This document shows, one piece after another, positions 7,541 through 18,056 of a stretch of DNA of 64,000 nucleotides. The first letter of the stretch is position 1, and each line of letters begins with the position of its first letter. Under the pieces are notes generated by a model. The model did not search any database and was not told the DNA's origin. It saw only the letters and a program-made list of their open reading frames with translations. Origin of the DNA: an uncultured Bartonella sp. (GTDB lineage Bacteria > Pseudomonadota > Alphaproteobacteria > Rhizobiales > Rhizobiaceae); the NCBI GenBank assembly GCA_946478235.1, contig CAMLBF010000001.1:434001-498000 (forward strand), read 5' to 3'. Both the position numbers and the translations under genes were made by a program.

Positions 7541-10285
7541 TTAATGTATCCTTTTTTGGGTCAATTCTATATACATTTGAAACAGTTTTTCCCGCCGCTC
7601 AGTGTCATTTTTAAAACGGCGACCAATATAGATACGTTCCAAGATTTCATCATTACGCTCATGCGCTGCGCGTAGGTTTTCCGGCATAGTCTCCGGGTTA
7701 TAAAGGTCGGCAATTGTGGCAGGAAAATGTGCCTCTCGCGCTAGCAAAATATCCTCTGCCGCGCGGGTTAGATCGGCCTTGTTCTGCTCTGTCAGTTCCG
7801 GCACCGGAAAAGTGTTCCAACCCAATGTATTGGAATACGAAAAACGCATTTCGAGGCGCACACACACTGTCCCGATCCAAACCCAATGCAAGCGCGATGC
7901 AATCAGTGCCATATTCCATAACGGCGCATCATAAAGAGCAAAATTTCTGTCTCCGATTATAATATCACCTCGTACAAGCCCAACAGGTAAATACTCCCTA
8001 TTTTCAGAACTTACCCTTGGAACAACAATTGTCGTTTTGCTTATAACATGACGGGCTTCAGCGAACTGATAGGGTTGTGATGCCATTTCGCGTGTTGCAA
8101 CCTTAGTGCTTGCTTGGCGCATTTTCTGAACTGCATCCAAACGCTTTTTTATTACTGGAATGGAGGCGGCTTCAACCTTTTCGTCTTCTACAATCCAAAG
8201 GCAGTATCTCTGCAAACCATTGATTAGTTCATCTGAACCTAAAAATTTCCGAATATATTTTTGACCTTCATGAGGGAAATTTTGTTTTTCCGTTGCTGTT
8301 AAAAATAAGTTTCCACCATCAACTGGGCCATTCCCACGGAGCATTTCTGTGATTGAGGATAATACTTGTGAGCTTTTCTCTACAATCACGTTTGCAGCAG
8401 ATACAAGATAAGCATTGATATGTGGTACTTGGCGGGCAATGGGCGTGCCCTCAGTATTTTCTTCATAAAGCACAGGCTGGCGTTTGCCTTTGTCTGCCAT
8501 GCCTACAATCACCACCGTAACACCGGCATTGTGGCTCGCCAGATTGGCCCATTTAAAGGATGTATAGGCAAAGGCAATTTCGCGCCCGGCATCAAACAAA
8601 AGCGGCCATAAAATGGGCACCTGTTGTCCCTGACAGATGGAATTGGTTGACACAAAGGCACTGACGGCTTCAGTATGTTTGGCGTAATCTGCCGCTTTTA
8701 AAAACCAGCCTGCCACATAATCCAGCGATTTCCAGTTTTTGGTGCGACCATCAAATATGGCTTTCATATCGGCTTTTTGTTCTGGCGATTGCCATGTGCT
8801 GCCGACATAAGGCGGGTTGCCACAAATATAGGTTTCGCCGCCCTCATTCTCAAAGTCAATCTGGGCCTGATCGAGCGGTGTTTCAAACAGGTCATCTCCT
8901 TGCAGTTTTACCGCTGTGCCAGTGGGTGGGCAAACGCTCAACCAATCCACCCGCAACGCATTGGCACAAGTGATCCAGTTCTGAGAATTTAAAGGCAAAA
9001 ACTCTGCCAAAGCTTCCTTTTGTCCGCGATAAAGCACATCACATTGATATTCAGCAATAATCAGCGCTAAACGTGCCACTTCGGCTGGAAAATCACGATA
9101 TTCAATGCCGCGAAAATTGGTTAGCGGTATTTGGCTTCTGCGACCGCTTTCACCGCGCCGTTTGTTGATTTCTGCTTCTATTTCACGCATTTGCTTATAG
9201 GCAATCACCAAAAAATTGCCCGAACCACAAGCGGGATCAAATACACGAATGCGCGCTATACGGCTACGCAAATTCAACAATTTGCGTGAGTTATCGCCAG
9301 CCTCTTGCAATTTTTCACGCAAGTCATCTAAGAACAGGGGGTTCAGCACTTTCAAAATATTGGGTACTGAGGTGTAGTGCATCCCTAAATTGCTGCGCTC
9401 ACCCTCTTCCGCAATAGCTTGTACCATAGAGCCAAAAATATCGGGATTGATCTTTTGCCAATCAAGCTCTCCTGTTCGTATTAGATATGACCGTGCAAGA
9501 CGCGAAAAATACGGAACTTCAAGATTACCGGAAAACAGCCCGCCATTAACATAAGGAAACTGATTAGCAAAAGGAGAAACACATCTTGCTTTGCGCTCAT
9601 CAGTCTTGATGTTCATAGCTTCAAATATCGACTTGATAACCAAATGAGTATCAGACGAATCCTTTGCGCTCATTTGTTGTATTGTGTTAGTAAAAAGCCC
9701 ACTGCCATTAAAAATATCCGTATCTTCGGCAAAAAAACAGAAGATCAGTCTCGCCATAAACTGGTTTAGGTCGTGCCTACGGGCATCTGTGCCCCAATCA
9801 GCATTCTCTTTTAACAGCTCCATATAAAGTCGGTTAAGCCGGCCCGTTGCCTTCACGTCAATCGGGTTATTCTTGATTTCCTTAACGGTGGAAATACCAG
9901 CTAATCCAAGAAAAAAGCCAAAATGGTCAGCCAATTCCTTAAAATGACCAACAATGGCGTCACCAGATACCATGTCTTCGGCGTTAAAGATTTCTCCATC
10001 CGTCGCAAAAATGAATTTAACCTTACCTGCGACTGTTTTCGGGCTTTGTTTAAGTGCTTGAAAGACTGCTTCCACTTCTCCCTTGTCGGCAACTGCGATA
10101 TGAATATTGTTACGTTGTAAAACACCATTTTTCACATCGGAACTGTTGGTTGAACCACTGCGCAATTTTTTAATAGTGGTTTCTTTATTGCCAAACGCTT
10201 CGAGAAAAGAAAATGCAAATTCTTGTGGCTCAAAGGGGGCCTGTGAAAGCACTTCAACAGCCTGTTCAATCTCTACTGGATTCAT
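7541..10285 (-). CDS. Class I SAM-dependent DNA methyltransferase, MmeI-like, without visible nuclease domain
   Basis: Large adenine-type DNA methyltransferase of 914 residues. SAM-binding motif I is FDPACGSGNF at 349-358 and catalytic motif IV is NPPYVG at 490-495. A helical region with ARLIFCFFAEDTDIF (178-192) before the catalytic core is typical of MmeI/type IIL-like enzymes, and the C-terminal ~350 residues fit a target-recognition region. In MmeI itself the N-terminus is a PD-(D/E)xK endonuclease; here residues 1-130 show no such motif. The enzyme therefore probably methylates and specifies the site, while cleavage comes from the separate GIY-YIG protein. It is the first gene of the operon. 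Family call is firm; target sequence is unknown. Confidence 0.85.
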   Translation of the reverse strand: MNPVEIEQAVEVLSQAPFEPQEFAFSFLEAFGNKETTIKKLRSGSTNSSDVKNGVLQRNNIHIAVADKGEVEAVFQALKQSPKTVAGKVKFIFATDGEIFNAEDMVSGDAIVGHFKELADHFGFFLGLAGISTVKEIKNNPIDVKATGRLNRLYMELLKENADWGTDARRHDLNQFMARLIFCFFAEDTDIFNGSGLFTNTIQQMSAKDSSDTHLVIKSIFEAMNIKTDERKARCVSPFANQFPYVNGGLFSGNLEVPYFSRLARSYLIRTGELDWQKINPDIFGSMVQAIAEEGERSNLGMHYTSVPNILKVLNPLFLDDLREKLQEAGDNSRKLLNLRSRIARIRVFDPACGSGNFLVIAYKQMREIEAEINKRRGESGRRSQIPLTNFRGIEYRDFPAEVARLALIIAEYQCDVLYRGQKEALAEFLPLNSQNWITCANALRVDWLSVCPPTGTAVKLQGDDLFETPLDQAQIDFENEGGETYICGNPPYVGSTWQSPEQKADMKAIFDGRTKNWKSLDYVAGWFLKAADYAKHTEAVSAFVSTNSICQGQQVPILWPLLFDAGREIAFAYTSFKWANLASHNAGVTVVIVGMADKGKRQPVLYEENTEGTPIARQVPHINAYLVSAANVIVEKSSQVLSSITEMLRGNGPVDGGNLFLTATEKQNFPHEGQKYIRKFLGSDELINGLQRYCLWIVEDEKVEAASIPVIKKRLDAVQKMRQASTKVATREMASQPYQFAEARHVISKTTIVVPRVSSENREYLPVGLVRGDIIIGDRNFALYDAPLWNMALIASRLHWVWIGTVCVRLEMRFSYSNTLGWNTFPVPELTEQNKADLTRAAEDILLAREAHFPATIADLYNPETMPENLRAAHERNDEILERIYIGRRFKNDTERREKLFQMYIELTQKRIH

Positions 10286-11670
10286 TGTGTAATTTCTTTC
10301 CCACTAAGCCCAAAAATCTTCATCTATTTTTTGATACGTAACACTTCTTTATCGTGACAAACAATATTGTCCCGATGAGAATGCGCAAGCATGCTAAAAC
10401 TTTTTTTAAAAACACAAAGCTAATTACAATTTTAATTATTCGTTTTTGCTAGTGTTTCATCTCATTTACAACACAGCAATAATAGCATGTTCGATACCAG
10501 CTAAAGTCATGGCTGATATATATATAAACTATTGTGTCTAATCTGATAACTTTTATCCTTCGTATCATATATGAATTATTCATATATGGTGACTACCAAG
10601 GCGCACCGTTTTCAGCTTTTGTCCCATCATCCTACAACCCCGTAAACATCTAAAACGAAAGTTTACATCATTTAGACTTATGTTTTGTTTTCTTCACGAA
10701 CAGCTAATAATATTGATAATTAATTGTTCGATAAACAAATTTATTTTCAAAGTGTTAATCCTATCGATTGCAAACCATTCCCAATTATTATCCAGTCTTT
10801 TAAGCCCAATAAAGCAATAATGAACATAAAAAAGCATTACGCCTTCTATATCAATTATTTTAATAAGCTAGATGCAGAATGGCGGGCTACAAATGAGCCT
10901 TTTACTTTGTTAGATTTTTATTTTTTTACAACCTGAGCAAATGATTAGTCGTAATCACTGCCAGATTGCCTCATCGCACAGATTACAATCTACTAACATA
11001 AACGAACAATAACTGAAGAATTAGCATCCAATAATCCATTCAACAGCATATCAAATTAATTGACCGAAGAAGTCCATAGTTAGAGTGCGCAAAAAATAAA
11101 AAAGTTTCGTATATTTTATTTGCCTATAACAACTACACAATTGACAATGGAAGCGACCATCAACTTTAGGTTTCGTTTTTCTGAGTTTGTTGTTTCGACT
11201 ATAACAATGTTGTTGTCCATAGAATTGAATTTACATCGATGACAGAAAATGGCTGGAACGTTGCAGAAATCTTGTATTCTGAAATTACAGGTGAATTATT
11301 AGAAGCATTGAGCCATATCAACTATGGCCAATTCAAATATTTAACATTCAACAAAGAAACGCTTTTTTACCCGATACTTTTGGCAACAGAATGCTAAAAC
11401 AATGCAATGAGACAGGTCAGCCCGATTGCCGCATTCATTATTAACAAAAATTATCTGTATCTTTTTATGACGTTAATATTACTAAAGTACAGCTTTTATC
11501 CATTTTTTGCTAATAGGATTTAAAAATAGCGCAACATTAGACAAAAGCAGTGCATCCCAACACATGGTTAATCCCGAATTTAAGCAGTGCCAACTTATAT
11601 CACCTAAGGAATTGCTCACTTTCGAAAAAAATCAACCAGCGAAATAAACCAACTTACTTTGATAGAAATG
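10286..11670. other. Gene-poor 1.4 kb right flank of the restriction-like operon
   Basis: AT-rich DNA with no recognisable gene. Two weak small frames are noted: 10724-10936 (70 residues, aromatic-rich, no ribosome site) and 11239-11397 (listed separately). The upstream region of the methyltransferase operon should hold its promoter, but no convincing -35/-10 pair was found. The stretch ends at a tRNA gene whose 3' end faces the island, a common integration geometry, yet neither an integrase gene nor a second copy of the tRNA end was seen. Confidence 0.45.
11239..11397 (+). pseudogene. Possible small protein or gene remnant, 52 residues
   Basis: ATG-started frame encoding about 52 residues that begins MTENGWNVAEILYSEITG and has a balanced, protein-like composition, unlike the surrounding AT-rich DNA. 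There is no good ribosome site and no family was recognised. It could be a fragment of a decayed gene in the flank of the restriction-like island, or chance. Confidence 0.25.
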
Positions 11671-11747
11671 TGGTGGGCCCGGAGGGACTCGAACCCCCAA
11701 CCAAGCGGTTATGAGCCGCTGGCTCTAACCAATTGAGCTACAGGCCC
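11671..11747 (-). tRNA. tRNA with CAT anticodon, probably tRNA-Ile2 (lysidine type)
   Basis: Complete cloverleaf read on the minus strand with the CCA end encoded. The acceptor stem is GGGCCTG paired to CGGGCCC, the D arm starts AGCTCAATTGG, the anticodon loop is CTCATAA and the T arm holds GGTTCGAGTCC. The anticodon CAT is shared by elongator tRNA-Met and tRNA-Ile2. The C4-G69 and C5-G68 pairs are those that TilS uses to select tRNA-Ile2 for lysidine modification, so isoleucine (ATA codons) is preferred over methionine. The tRNA itself is certain; the amino acid is an inference. Confidence 0.9.
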
Positions 11748-11911
11748 CACGGTGCCCGTCCAATAGCCTAATTTTTATCATGACACAAGTACCTGATGTC
11801 CAACTTATCCACCTTTTTGAAAAAAAACTGTCAAATGGTCACTTTTGTCTTATTTTTCTCGCTCTATTTCGTTAAGCAAGCGATAGATTAAATTTCAGGA
11901 TTGGTTTTAAA

Positions 11912-12652
11912 ATGTCTACCTCTTCAGTTCGTAACATTGTGGTCGTTAAACCTTTAATGGGTATCACTTTGGGTTTTGCTTTTGGCGTCATGCCGCTTAC
12001 TGCCTATGCTGAAGGTGGTGCAACAAAGCAACCGTCTATCACAGTTACCGCAACCGGTGAGGCATTTGCCGAACCAGATATGGCATCATTAAATCTTGCT
12101 GTCATAGATTATGGAAAAACAGCACAATCCGCGCTTGAGAACAGCAATAAAGCGATGAATAAAGTTATCAATACTTTAAAAAAGAATGGTATTGAACAAC
12201 GTGATCTCCAAACCTTAAATCTCTCCTTGTCGCCTGTTGAGAAAAATGAAAAAGGCAAAAAACCAGTCGATGCCAATTTCAGAATTTATAATTACCTTTC
12301 CGTCAATATCAGAGATATCAACAAAGCTGGTAGTACGTTAGATAACGCTTTGGAAGCTGGTGCAACAGCCATCAGTGGCGTAACATTTATCAATGCAGAC
12401 CAAACCCCTTATTATACAGAAGCACGTAAAAAAGCTGTCGCTAAAGCAATCGACCAAGCAAACACTTTGGCACAAGCTGCAAATATTAAATTGGGATCCA
12501 TTATCTCGATTAATGAAGACGCAGGCAGTAGCGGTTTTGGTTCTCGTTTAGCAAGCAGATCACAATATGATTATGAAGCACCAACACATCTTTCTTCAGG
12601 TGAACTTGTATATCGTGTCAATGTAACCGTCACATTTGCCATTGACCAATAA
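11912..12652 (+). CDS. SIMPL domain (DUF541) periplasmic protein
   Basis: Protein of 246 residues with a signal peptide ending near TAYAEG (about residue 35), followed by the DUF541/SIMPL fold: ITVTATGEAFAEPDMASL near 43-60 and a C-terminal YRVNVTVTFAIDQ strand. SIMPL proteins form periplasmic or outer-membrane-associated oligomers; Bartonella/Brucella relatives include BP26-type immunodominant proteins of this fold. No enzymatic motif is seen. It is a single gene, divergent from the tRNA, with no obvious operon partner. Confidence 0.8.
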   Translation: MSTSSVRNIVVVKPLMGITLGFAFGVMPLTAYAEGGATKQPSITVTATGEAFAEPDMASLNLAVIDYGKTAQSALENSNKAMNKVINTLKKNGIEQRDLQTLNLSLSPVEKNEKGKKPVDANFRIYNYLSVNIRDINKAGSTLDNALEAGATAISGVTFINADQTPYYTEARKKAVAKAIDQANTLAQAANIKLGSIISINEDAGSSGFGSRLASRSQYDYEAPTHLSSGELVYRVNVTVTFAIDQ

Positions 12653-12776
12653 TCCCAATGTGATTGTTCTTTTGCTAAAATCGTTATCAAGGGGCGTGGT
12701 AAATTCTCGTGATGAATGGTTTTAAGCCAATTTTCCTCGCAAGCCAGCCTATACTGCATAACTATTATGGGCTGGT

Positions 12777-13235
12777 TTAATCTGCGTTTATTGAACCCTC
12801 TAGATAGTTTAGATAATCTTCATCAGATTCCAACGCATCTTCGTGGATACGAATTTTATCGCGTGCTGATATATGCGCTTCATGCACCGTTTTGGCGTTT
12901 CCCGATACAAGCGGATGCCACCATTCAAGATCTTTTCCCTGATCTATGAGCTTATAGGCGCAGGTTTTTGGCAACCAGCGAACCGACCGAATTGTTTTAA
13001 TATCCAGCCTGATACAATCTGGCACAATAGATTTGCGGTTGGGATAGTCAGCACATTGGCATGTTTCTGCATTCAACAGTTTGCACGCAACACTCGTTGC
13101 ATATATCTCGCCAGTATCCTCATCCTCAAGCTTATGAAGGCAACAAAGACCACAGCCGTCACACAAGCTTTCCCACTCAGCATTTGTAAGTTGCTCAAGT
13201 CTTTTTGTTTTCCAAAACGGCATTTCTGCTGTCAT
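12777..13235 (-). CDS. YcgN family cysteine-cluster protein (UPF0260)
   Basis: Cytoplasmic protein of 152 residues with the diagnostic N-terminal [15 protein letters not shown] cluster (about 23-37) and further conserved cysteines in the [19 protein letters not shown] block (about 49-67) and PDCIRL. The family (YkgJ/YcgN type) probably binds zinc or an iron-sulfur cluster, but its role is not established. Length matches the family. It converges on the SIMPL gene. Next on the minus strand upstream is the HlyU-like gene. Confidence 0.85.
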   Translation of the reverse strand: MTAEMPFWKTKRLEQLTNAEWESLCDGCGLCCLHKLEDEDTGEIYATSVACKLLNAETCQCADYPNRKSIVPDCIRLDIKTIRSVRWLPKTCAYKLIDQGKDLEWWHPLVSGNAKTVHEAHISARDKIRIHEDALESDEDYLNYLEGSINAD

Positions 13236-13350
13236 AAAACGTCAATGCCCCTTTTCAACAGCAAGCAGCACATAATAATATTTCCATGCTTGTAAATTGA
13301 TAGCTTTCATCACTTATCGTAAGACTTGAACCAAATTGTGCAGGTTCAAT

Positions 13351-13644
13351 TCAATTATCAAAGATACGTTCACCCTGCTCATCAATGATTTGGCGCGCTT
13401 TGATGTGAACCATTGTCACCGCGTCATTCATATTGGTAAAGCGATCAGCCCTGATAAATCTGTGTTGCTTCAAAGCACCATCAATCGTTTTCGAGATAAC
13501 GCCACAACTTTGCAATTGCCCCTCATTTTCATAAGGGGTCGCTCGTATCATAAAGCCTTGATATTCGATTTCGGCATTATCAATACTGGAATTATCCGAT
13601 TGCTTAGTATCTGTTTTGCCAAACAGCTTCTTAAAAAAAGACAT
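13351..13644 (-). CDS. HlyU family small protein
   Basis: Protein of 97 residues starting MSFFKKLFG, with the HlyU-type core EYQGFMIRATPYENEGQLQ (27-45), then CGVISK and HRFIRADRF. HlyU-like proteins in Rhizobiales are small alpha/beta proteins annotated by similarity to the Vibrio regulator HlyU domain; they lack a helix-turn-helix and their function here is unknown. The gene follows rpoD on the same strand, beyond a terminator. Confidence 0.7.
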   Translation of the reverse strand: MSFFKKLFGKTDTKQSDNSSIDNAEIEYQGFMIRATPYENEGQLQSCGVISKTIDGALKQHRFIRADRFTNMNDAVTMVHIKARQIIDEQGERIFDN

Positions 13645-13664
13645 TTGAGTTTCCCTGCCCCATT

Positions 13665-13699
13665 AAAAATAAAAAGACGCAATCTGTAAAATTGCGTCT
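13665..13699 (-). terminator. Rho-independent terminator of rpoD
   Basis: Inverted repeat AAGACGCAAT/ATTGCGTCT with a 7-base loop, just after the rpoD stop codon. On the minus strand the stem is followed by a T-rich run (plus-strand AAAAATAAAAA). Confidence 0.8.
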
Positions 13700-13709
13700 C
13701 TTCCCAATC

Positions 13710-15731
13710 TTATGAGTCAAGAAAACTTCTTAACTTGCGAGACCGACTTGGGTGTTTGAGCTTACGCAATGCCTTTGCTTCAATCTGTCTGATACGTTCA
13801 CGCGTAACAGAAAACTGCTGACCAACTTCTTCCAATGTATGGTCCGTATTCATACCAATTCCGAAACGCATACGCAAAACACGCTCTTCACGTGGTGTTA
13901 AGGACGCTAGAACACGCGTGGTTGTATCACGCAAGTTAGCCTGAATAGCAGCATCAATTGGCAGAAGTGCATTTTTATCTTCAATAAAATCGCCCAAGTG
14001 TGAATCATCTTCATCACCCACTGGTGTTTCCAATGAAATTGGTTCTTTAGCAATTTTCAGAACTTTACGCACTTTTTCAAGTGGCATAGCAAGCTTTTCC
14101 GACAATTCTTCCGGTGTCGGTTCACGACCAATCTCATGCAACATCTGACGTGATGTACGAACAATCTTATTGATTGTTTCAATCATATGCACCGGAATAC
14201 GAATTGTCCGCGCCTGATCGGCGATTGAACGTGTGATAGCCTGACGTATCCACCATGTTGCATAGGTCGAGAATTTATAGCCACGGCGATATTCAAATTT
14301 ATCAACCGCCTTCATCAAGCCAATATTGCCTTCCTGAATAAGATCAAGGAACTGCAAACCGCGATTGGTGTATTTCTTGGCAATAGAGATAACCAATCTA
14401 AGATTGGCTTCAACCATTTCTTTTTTAGCGATGGCGGCTTCTCTTTCGCCTTTTTGTACCTGATTGACGATACGGCGGAACTCACCAATAGAGATTGCCG
14501 TTTCTTGTGCCAGCGATTGAATCTCAATACGCAAATCCTGAATTGATTTTACCTCGCGTGTGGCAAATTCTTTCCAACCATGCCCTTTCAAGGCTGAAAT
14601 ATAATTGACCCAGTCGGCGTCCATTTCACGCCCCTGATATTCTTTCAGGAATTCGTCATGGCGAACACCATAGGAATCTGCCAAGCGTTTTAACTTACCC
14701 TCATTTTTCACAAGGCGTTTGTTAATATCATAAAGCTGCTCAACCAATGCTTCGATACGGTTTTGGTTGAGTGACAGAGACTTGACCGATTTTACAAGAT
14801 CTTCCTTAAGCTTTTTATAGGTCTTGCGTTGCTCTGGAGAAAGCGCACCGTCATCATGGTCTGCAAGACTGCTTTCAACGTGCTGATCCTGCAATTTACG
14901 CAGTTTCACATAAGTGTCCGCAATAAAATCAAGTGTTTCCATCACCTGTGGGCGAAGTTCATTTTCCATTGCGGCCAATGATAGGTTGGCCTCATCATCT
15001 TCGTCATCATCTTCAACCTCACCCATATCACCGCCGACATTTGTTATGTCGTCGTCATCATGTGATGGGCGGCGCGGTGCTTCGTCCTTTGGTTTTACCT
15101 CTTCCACGCGCTCAATAATGGGTGCTTGCCTTGCCTCTGGTCCGGCATAAGTCGTTTCAAGATCAATGATTTCACGCAACAAAATACGCTGCTCATTCAA
15201 CTCTTCACGCCAAATAATAAGAGCCTGAAAGGTCAATGGACTTTCGCATAAGCCAGCAATCATCGTTTCGCGGCCAGCTTCTATGCGTTTTGCAATGGCT
15301 ATTTCACCTTCACGAGAAAGTAGCTCTACAGCCCCCATTTCACGCAAATACATGCGCACAGGGTCGTCTGTACGATCGCCAACCTCACGTTTTGTTGTCG
15401 TAGCGATCGCGCGTCCACCAGCTTCTACAAGGTCACCACCTTCAACGGTTTCTTCCTCTTCACCTTCGGAGTCAGCCTCGGCTTCCTCGTCGTCTTCCAC
15501 AACATTAATACCCATGTCGGAAAGCATCGCCATGGTGTCTTCTATCTGTTCGGAAGTTACTTCTTCTGATGGAAGAACTGCATTAAGCTCGTCCATTGTT
15601 ACAAAGCCGCGTTTTTTTGCGACCTTGATCATTTTCTTTACGACATCATCGGACAGATCTAAAAGAGGACCATCACTACTGACTTCGCGTTCGGTCTCTG
15701 CATTTTCTGTCTGTTTTACCTTTGTTGCCAT
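13710..15731 (-). CDS. rpoD: RNA polymerase primary sigma factor (sigma-70)
   Basis: Housekeeping sigma factor of 673 residues that directs RNA polymerase to most vegetative promoters. Region 1.1 is at the N-terminus, followed by an acidic insertion rich in Glu/Asp (about 75-100 and 225-250). Region 2 includes [20 protein letters not shown] and the -10 contact segment [17 protein letters not shown]. Region 4.2 carries the helix-turn-helix [17 protein letters not shown] near the C-terminus. Length matches alphaproteobacterial RpoD. It lies downstream of dnaG on the same strand, as in the conserved macromolecular synthesis cluster, but with a 369-bp gap, so it probably has its own promoter. Confidence 0.98.
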   Translation of the reverse strand: MATKVKQTENAETEREVSSDGPLLDLSDDVVKKMIKVAKKRGFVTMDELNAVLPSEEVTSEQIEDTMAMLSDMGINVVEDDEEAEADSEGEEEETVEGGDLVEAGGRAIATTTKREVGDRTDDPVRMYLREMGAVELLSREGEIAIAKRIEAGRETMIAGLCESPLTFQALIIWREELNEQRILLREIIDLETTYAGPEARQAPIIERVEEVKPKDEAPRRPSHDDDDITNVGGDMGEVEDDDEDDEANLSLAAMENELRPQVMETLDFIADTYVKLRKLQDQHVESSLADHDDGALSPEQRKTYKKLKEDLVKSVKSLSLNQNRIEALVEQLYDINKRLVKNEGKLKRLADSYGVRHDEFLKEYQGREMDADWVNYISALKGHGWKEFATREVKSIQDLRIEIQSLAQETAISIGEFRRIVNQVQKGEREAAIAKKEMVEANLRLVISIAKKYTNRGLQFLDLIQEGNIGLMKAVDKFEYRRGYKFSTYATWWIRQAITRSIADQARTIRIPVHMIETINKIVRTSRQMLHEIGREPTPEELSEKLAMPLEKVRKVLKIAKEPISLETPVGDEDDSHLGDFIEDKNALLPIDAAIQANLRDTTTRVLASLTPREERVLRMRFGIGMNTDHTLEEVGQQFSVTRERIRQIEAKALRKLKHPSRSRKLRSFLDS

Positions 15732-16100
15732 TCCGTCTTAACTCCGCTCAGTTACATTTAGAACAGATCGCGTTCTGCATTTTCTGTAACTTTTACCAAA
15801 CCCGCCACTAATTTAGGCTTTTCCCAAGCCAGCCTTCTAAGGCTAACTATTTTTAAAAAGGATTAACTTTTGAGCATTCTATCCACGATAACCCGTTACA
15901 AGCCACCAAACTACGCTCCAATTCTGCCGCTATAACAATTTTCCTACGCTTAATCGTTTGCCACTTTCTGACCTTTCCATGCAAAATTCACCCATTGGTT
16001 AAATCAAACATGTGTCTTTCATGCGTCCTTAAACTGATTTTTTTGCCTGTCACCATTGCCCGCTTGGGCTTTCGTGGCTGATTCGCGCAAAAAAAGCGAA
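15732..16100. other. dnaG-rpoD intergenic region
   Basis: 369 bp without a gene. It must hold the rpoD promoter, but no unambiguous -35/-10 pair was picked out. A short dyad GATTCGC/GCGAATC lies at about 16080-16102, next to the dnaG stop, with a T-run in its loop rather than after it; it may help to end dnaG transcripts. Nothing else seen. Confidence 0.4.
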
Positions 16101-18056
16101 TCATTTATTACCATTCGGCTCATTCTGATTCGATTCGTTGTCTTCCCAGCGGCCGAATCCTTCAATCAAAGCCTCAACGGCCTCTGTCCGTTCAAGCTCC
16201 GTTTTGACATCACGCAATAAAGTAAAAATCTCGCTATCTGGTTTTTCCAGAAGCTGAGCTTCTATATCGCGTAACCGTTTATGTAGGTTATGTGCGCGAA
16301 GATGCAAGTATACAGCTTGTTTTAATGCTTCACGGGCGTCTTCAATCGGCGCTTCGGCAAAAGCGCTGCGCATTCCGGTTTTTAGCAAAAGGTCGCGAAT
16401 TTGCTTAAGAATCTCCCCCTGCCCTTTACTGCCTAACAATTGCATCATTGCCTCAGCATCATTAGGCTGCCATTCCCCCATGATCTCGAGCATTGCGCGA
16501 TGTAAGCCGATAAGGGATACATTTTCCAGCTCGAGTTTTGCCAGAGTTTCAAAATCTTCGTACCATAACTCGGGATGGCACGCCAAAGTCATCAATATCG
16601 CCGCTTCCCGCAGCGGAATAAAATTTGCGGTATGACGCACAAGGTTTGAATTGGCCAGACTGCTGCTTGGCCCACCGCCATAGTCATTGCCCCGCTTATT
16701 GCCGGCACGATACTTACCAGAAAAGTTATTCTTACCAGAAAAATTGTTATTAAAGGTTGGACGAAAGAAATTACGTAATCTTTCCCGCATATCTTGCAGA
16801 TAATAATGGCGCAGGCTTTCATCTTTTATCGTAAAGATGGATTGTTTTAAGTCCCGTTCAAGACCAGCGCGCTCTTCAGGCGTGGAAAATGTCCGTCCAT
16901 TTGTATTTTTGAGCCACAAAAGCTCTGCTAACGGAATAGTTTTTGCAAGTTCTGCCTGAACGGCTTCAGAGCCACCACTTTTTACAATATCATCGGGATC
17001 TTTTCCATCTGGCAACAGTACAAAGCTTGCAGAAACCCCTGCCCTTAATAAAGGCAAGATGCGTTCTGCCGCGCGAAATGCCGCATGAACGCCTGCATCA
17101 TCGCCATCAAAACAAAAGACCGGATCTGGCCCCATGCGCCATAACAAAGTGATTTGATCTTCGGTCAAAGCCGTACCAAGCGGCGCCACAGCCGTCTCAA
17201 CACCTGCTTTTGCTAGAGCTATCACGTCCATATAGCCCTCGACAATATATATTGGTCGCGCCGGATTGCCTTGCGAAGGTTGACTGGCTGTGCGTGCGCG
17301 GCGCGCATTATAAAGCATCTTGCCTTTATGAAATAAAATGGTTTCGGGGCTGTTCAAATATTTTGCCCGCACATTTTTTTCCAAAGCCCGCCCACCAAAG
17401 GCAACTATTCTGCCGCGTAGATCCTCAATCGGAAACATGATGCGATTTCTGAATCGGTCATAGGGAGTGGGCATATCGTCATTCGAGACGACCAATCCAC
17501 ATTCTTCCATCTGTTGAACAGAAATATCGCGCGCAATCAGCGCGTCCTTTAAGGCAGTGCGCTGATCTGGCGCATAACCAATGCCAAAACGCTCGCCAAG
17601 CGCCTGTGTCATTTGCCTTTGGTTAAGATAGCTACGCGCAAAACTACCTTCATCCCTCTGTAACGATTTGGCAAAAAAATCCGCGGCCATTGCCATAACG
17701 CTATAGAGATCGGCTTTTACTTTTTCCCGTTTTTCGCTTTCTACATCGCGCGCTGGCATTCTAACGCCTGCCTGACTGGCAAGACGTTCAACCGTTTCCG
17801 GAAAAGGAATGCCATCCAACTCACAAATGAACGTGAATATATCGCCACTGACACCGCAACCAAAACAGTGGTACCGCCCTTTTCTATCCTCACAATGGAA
17901 ACTGGGGGTTTTCTCGCCATGAAAAGGACAGCACCCCCAAAAATCACCTCTTGATGGGTTACTTTTTTTAGGGTCAAAAGTCATCCTCTGCCCGATAACC
18001 GTGGAAATGGGTAATCGTGCACGAATCTCGTCAAGTAAATCGGGCGAAAATCGCAT
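16101..18056 (-). CDS. dnaG: DNA primase
   Basis: Makes RNA primers for DNA replication. The 651-residue protein has the CHC2-type zinc finger at the N-terminus (CPFHGEKTPSFHC ... YHCFGCG, about 42-69), the RNA-polymerase core, and the TOPRIM domain with the metal-binding Glu in YIVEGYMDVIALAKAGV (about 270-286) and the FCFDGDDAG acidic motif. The C-terminal DnaB-interaction region is divergent as usual, and a Asn/Gly/Lys-rich linker (NNFSGKNNFSGKYRAG) precedes it. Start MRFSPDLLDEIR is the family start. Upstream of rpoD on the same strand. Confidence 0.97.
   Translation of the reverse strand: MRFSPDLLDEIRARLPISTVIGQRMTFDPKKSNPSRGDFWGCCPFHGEKTPSFHCEDRKGRYHCFGCGVSGDIFTFICELDGIPFPETVERLASQAGVRMPARDVESEKREKVKADLYSVMAMAADFFAKSLQRDEGSFARSYLNQRQMTQALGERFGIGYAPDQRTALKDALIARDISVQQMEECGLVVSNDDMPTPYDRFRNRIMFPIEDLRGRIVAFGGRALEKNVRAKYLNSPETILFHKGKMLYNARRARTASQPSQGNPARPIYIVEGYMDVIALAKAGVETAVAPLGTALTEDQITLLWRMGPDPVFCFDGDDAGVHAAFRAAERILPLLRAGVSASFVLLPDGKDPDDIVKSGGSEAVQAELAKTIPLAELLWLKNTNGRTFSTPEERAGLERDLKQSIFTIKDESLRHYYLQDMRERLRNFFRPTFNNNFSGKNNFSGKYRAGNKRGNDYGGGPSSSLANSNLVRHTANFIPLREAAILMTLACHPELWYEDFETLAKLELENVSLIGLHRAMLEIMGEWQPNDAEAMMQLLGSKGQGEILKQIRDLLLKTGMRSAFAEAPIEDAREALKQAVYLHLRAHNLHKRLRDIEAQLLEKPDSEIFTLLRDVKTELERTEAVEALIEGFGRWEDNESNQNEPNGNK

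Noticed and set aside
4179..10285. BREX or DISARM system
   Set aside because: No pglZ, brxC, drmA or drmB-type genes; only methyltransferase, helicase and GIY-YIG nuclease are present.
11671..11747. tRNA as attachment site of the island
   Set aside because: No second copy of the tRNA 3' end was found near 2.6-4.2 kb and no integrase gene is present; noted only as geometry.
15283..15741. Long plus-strand frame opposite the start of rpoD
   Set aside because: Ser/Thr-rich antisense shadow of the acidic rpoD N-terminus, no ribosome site.
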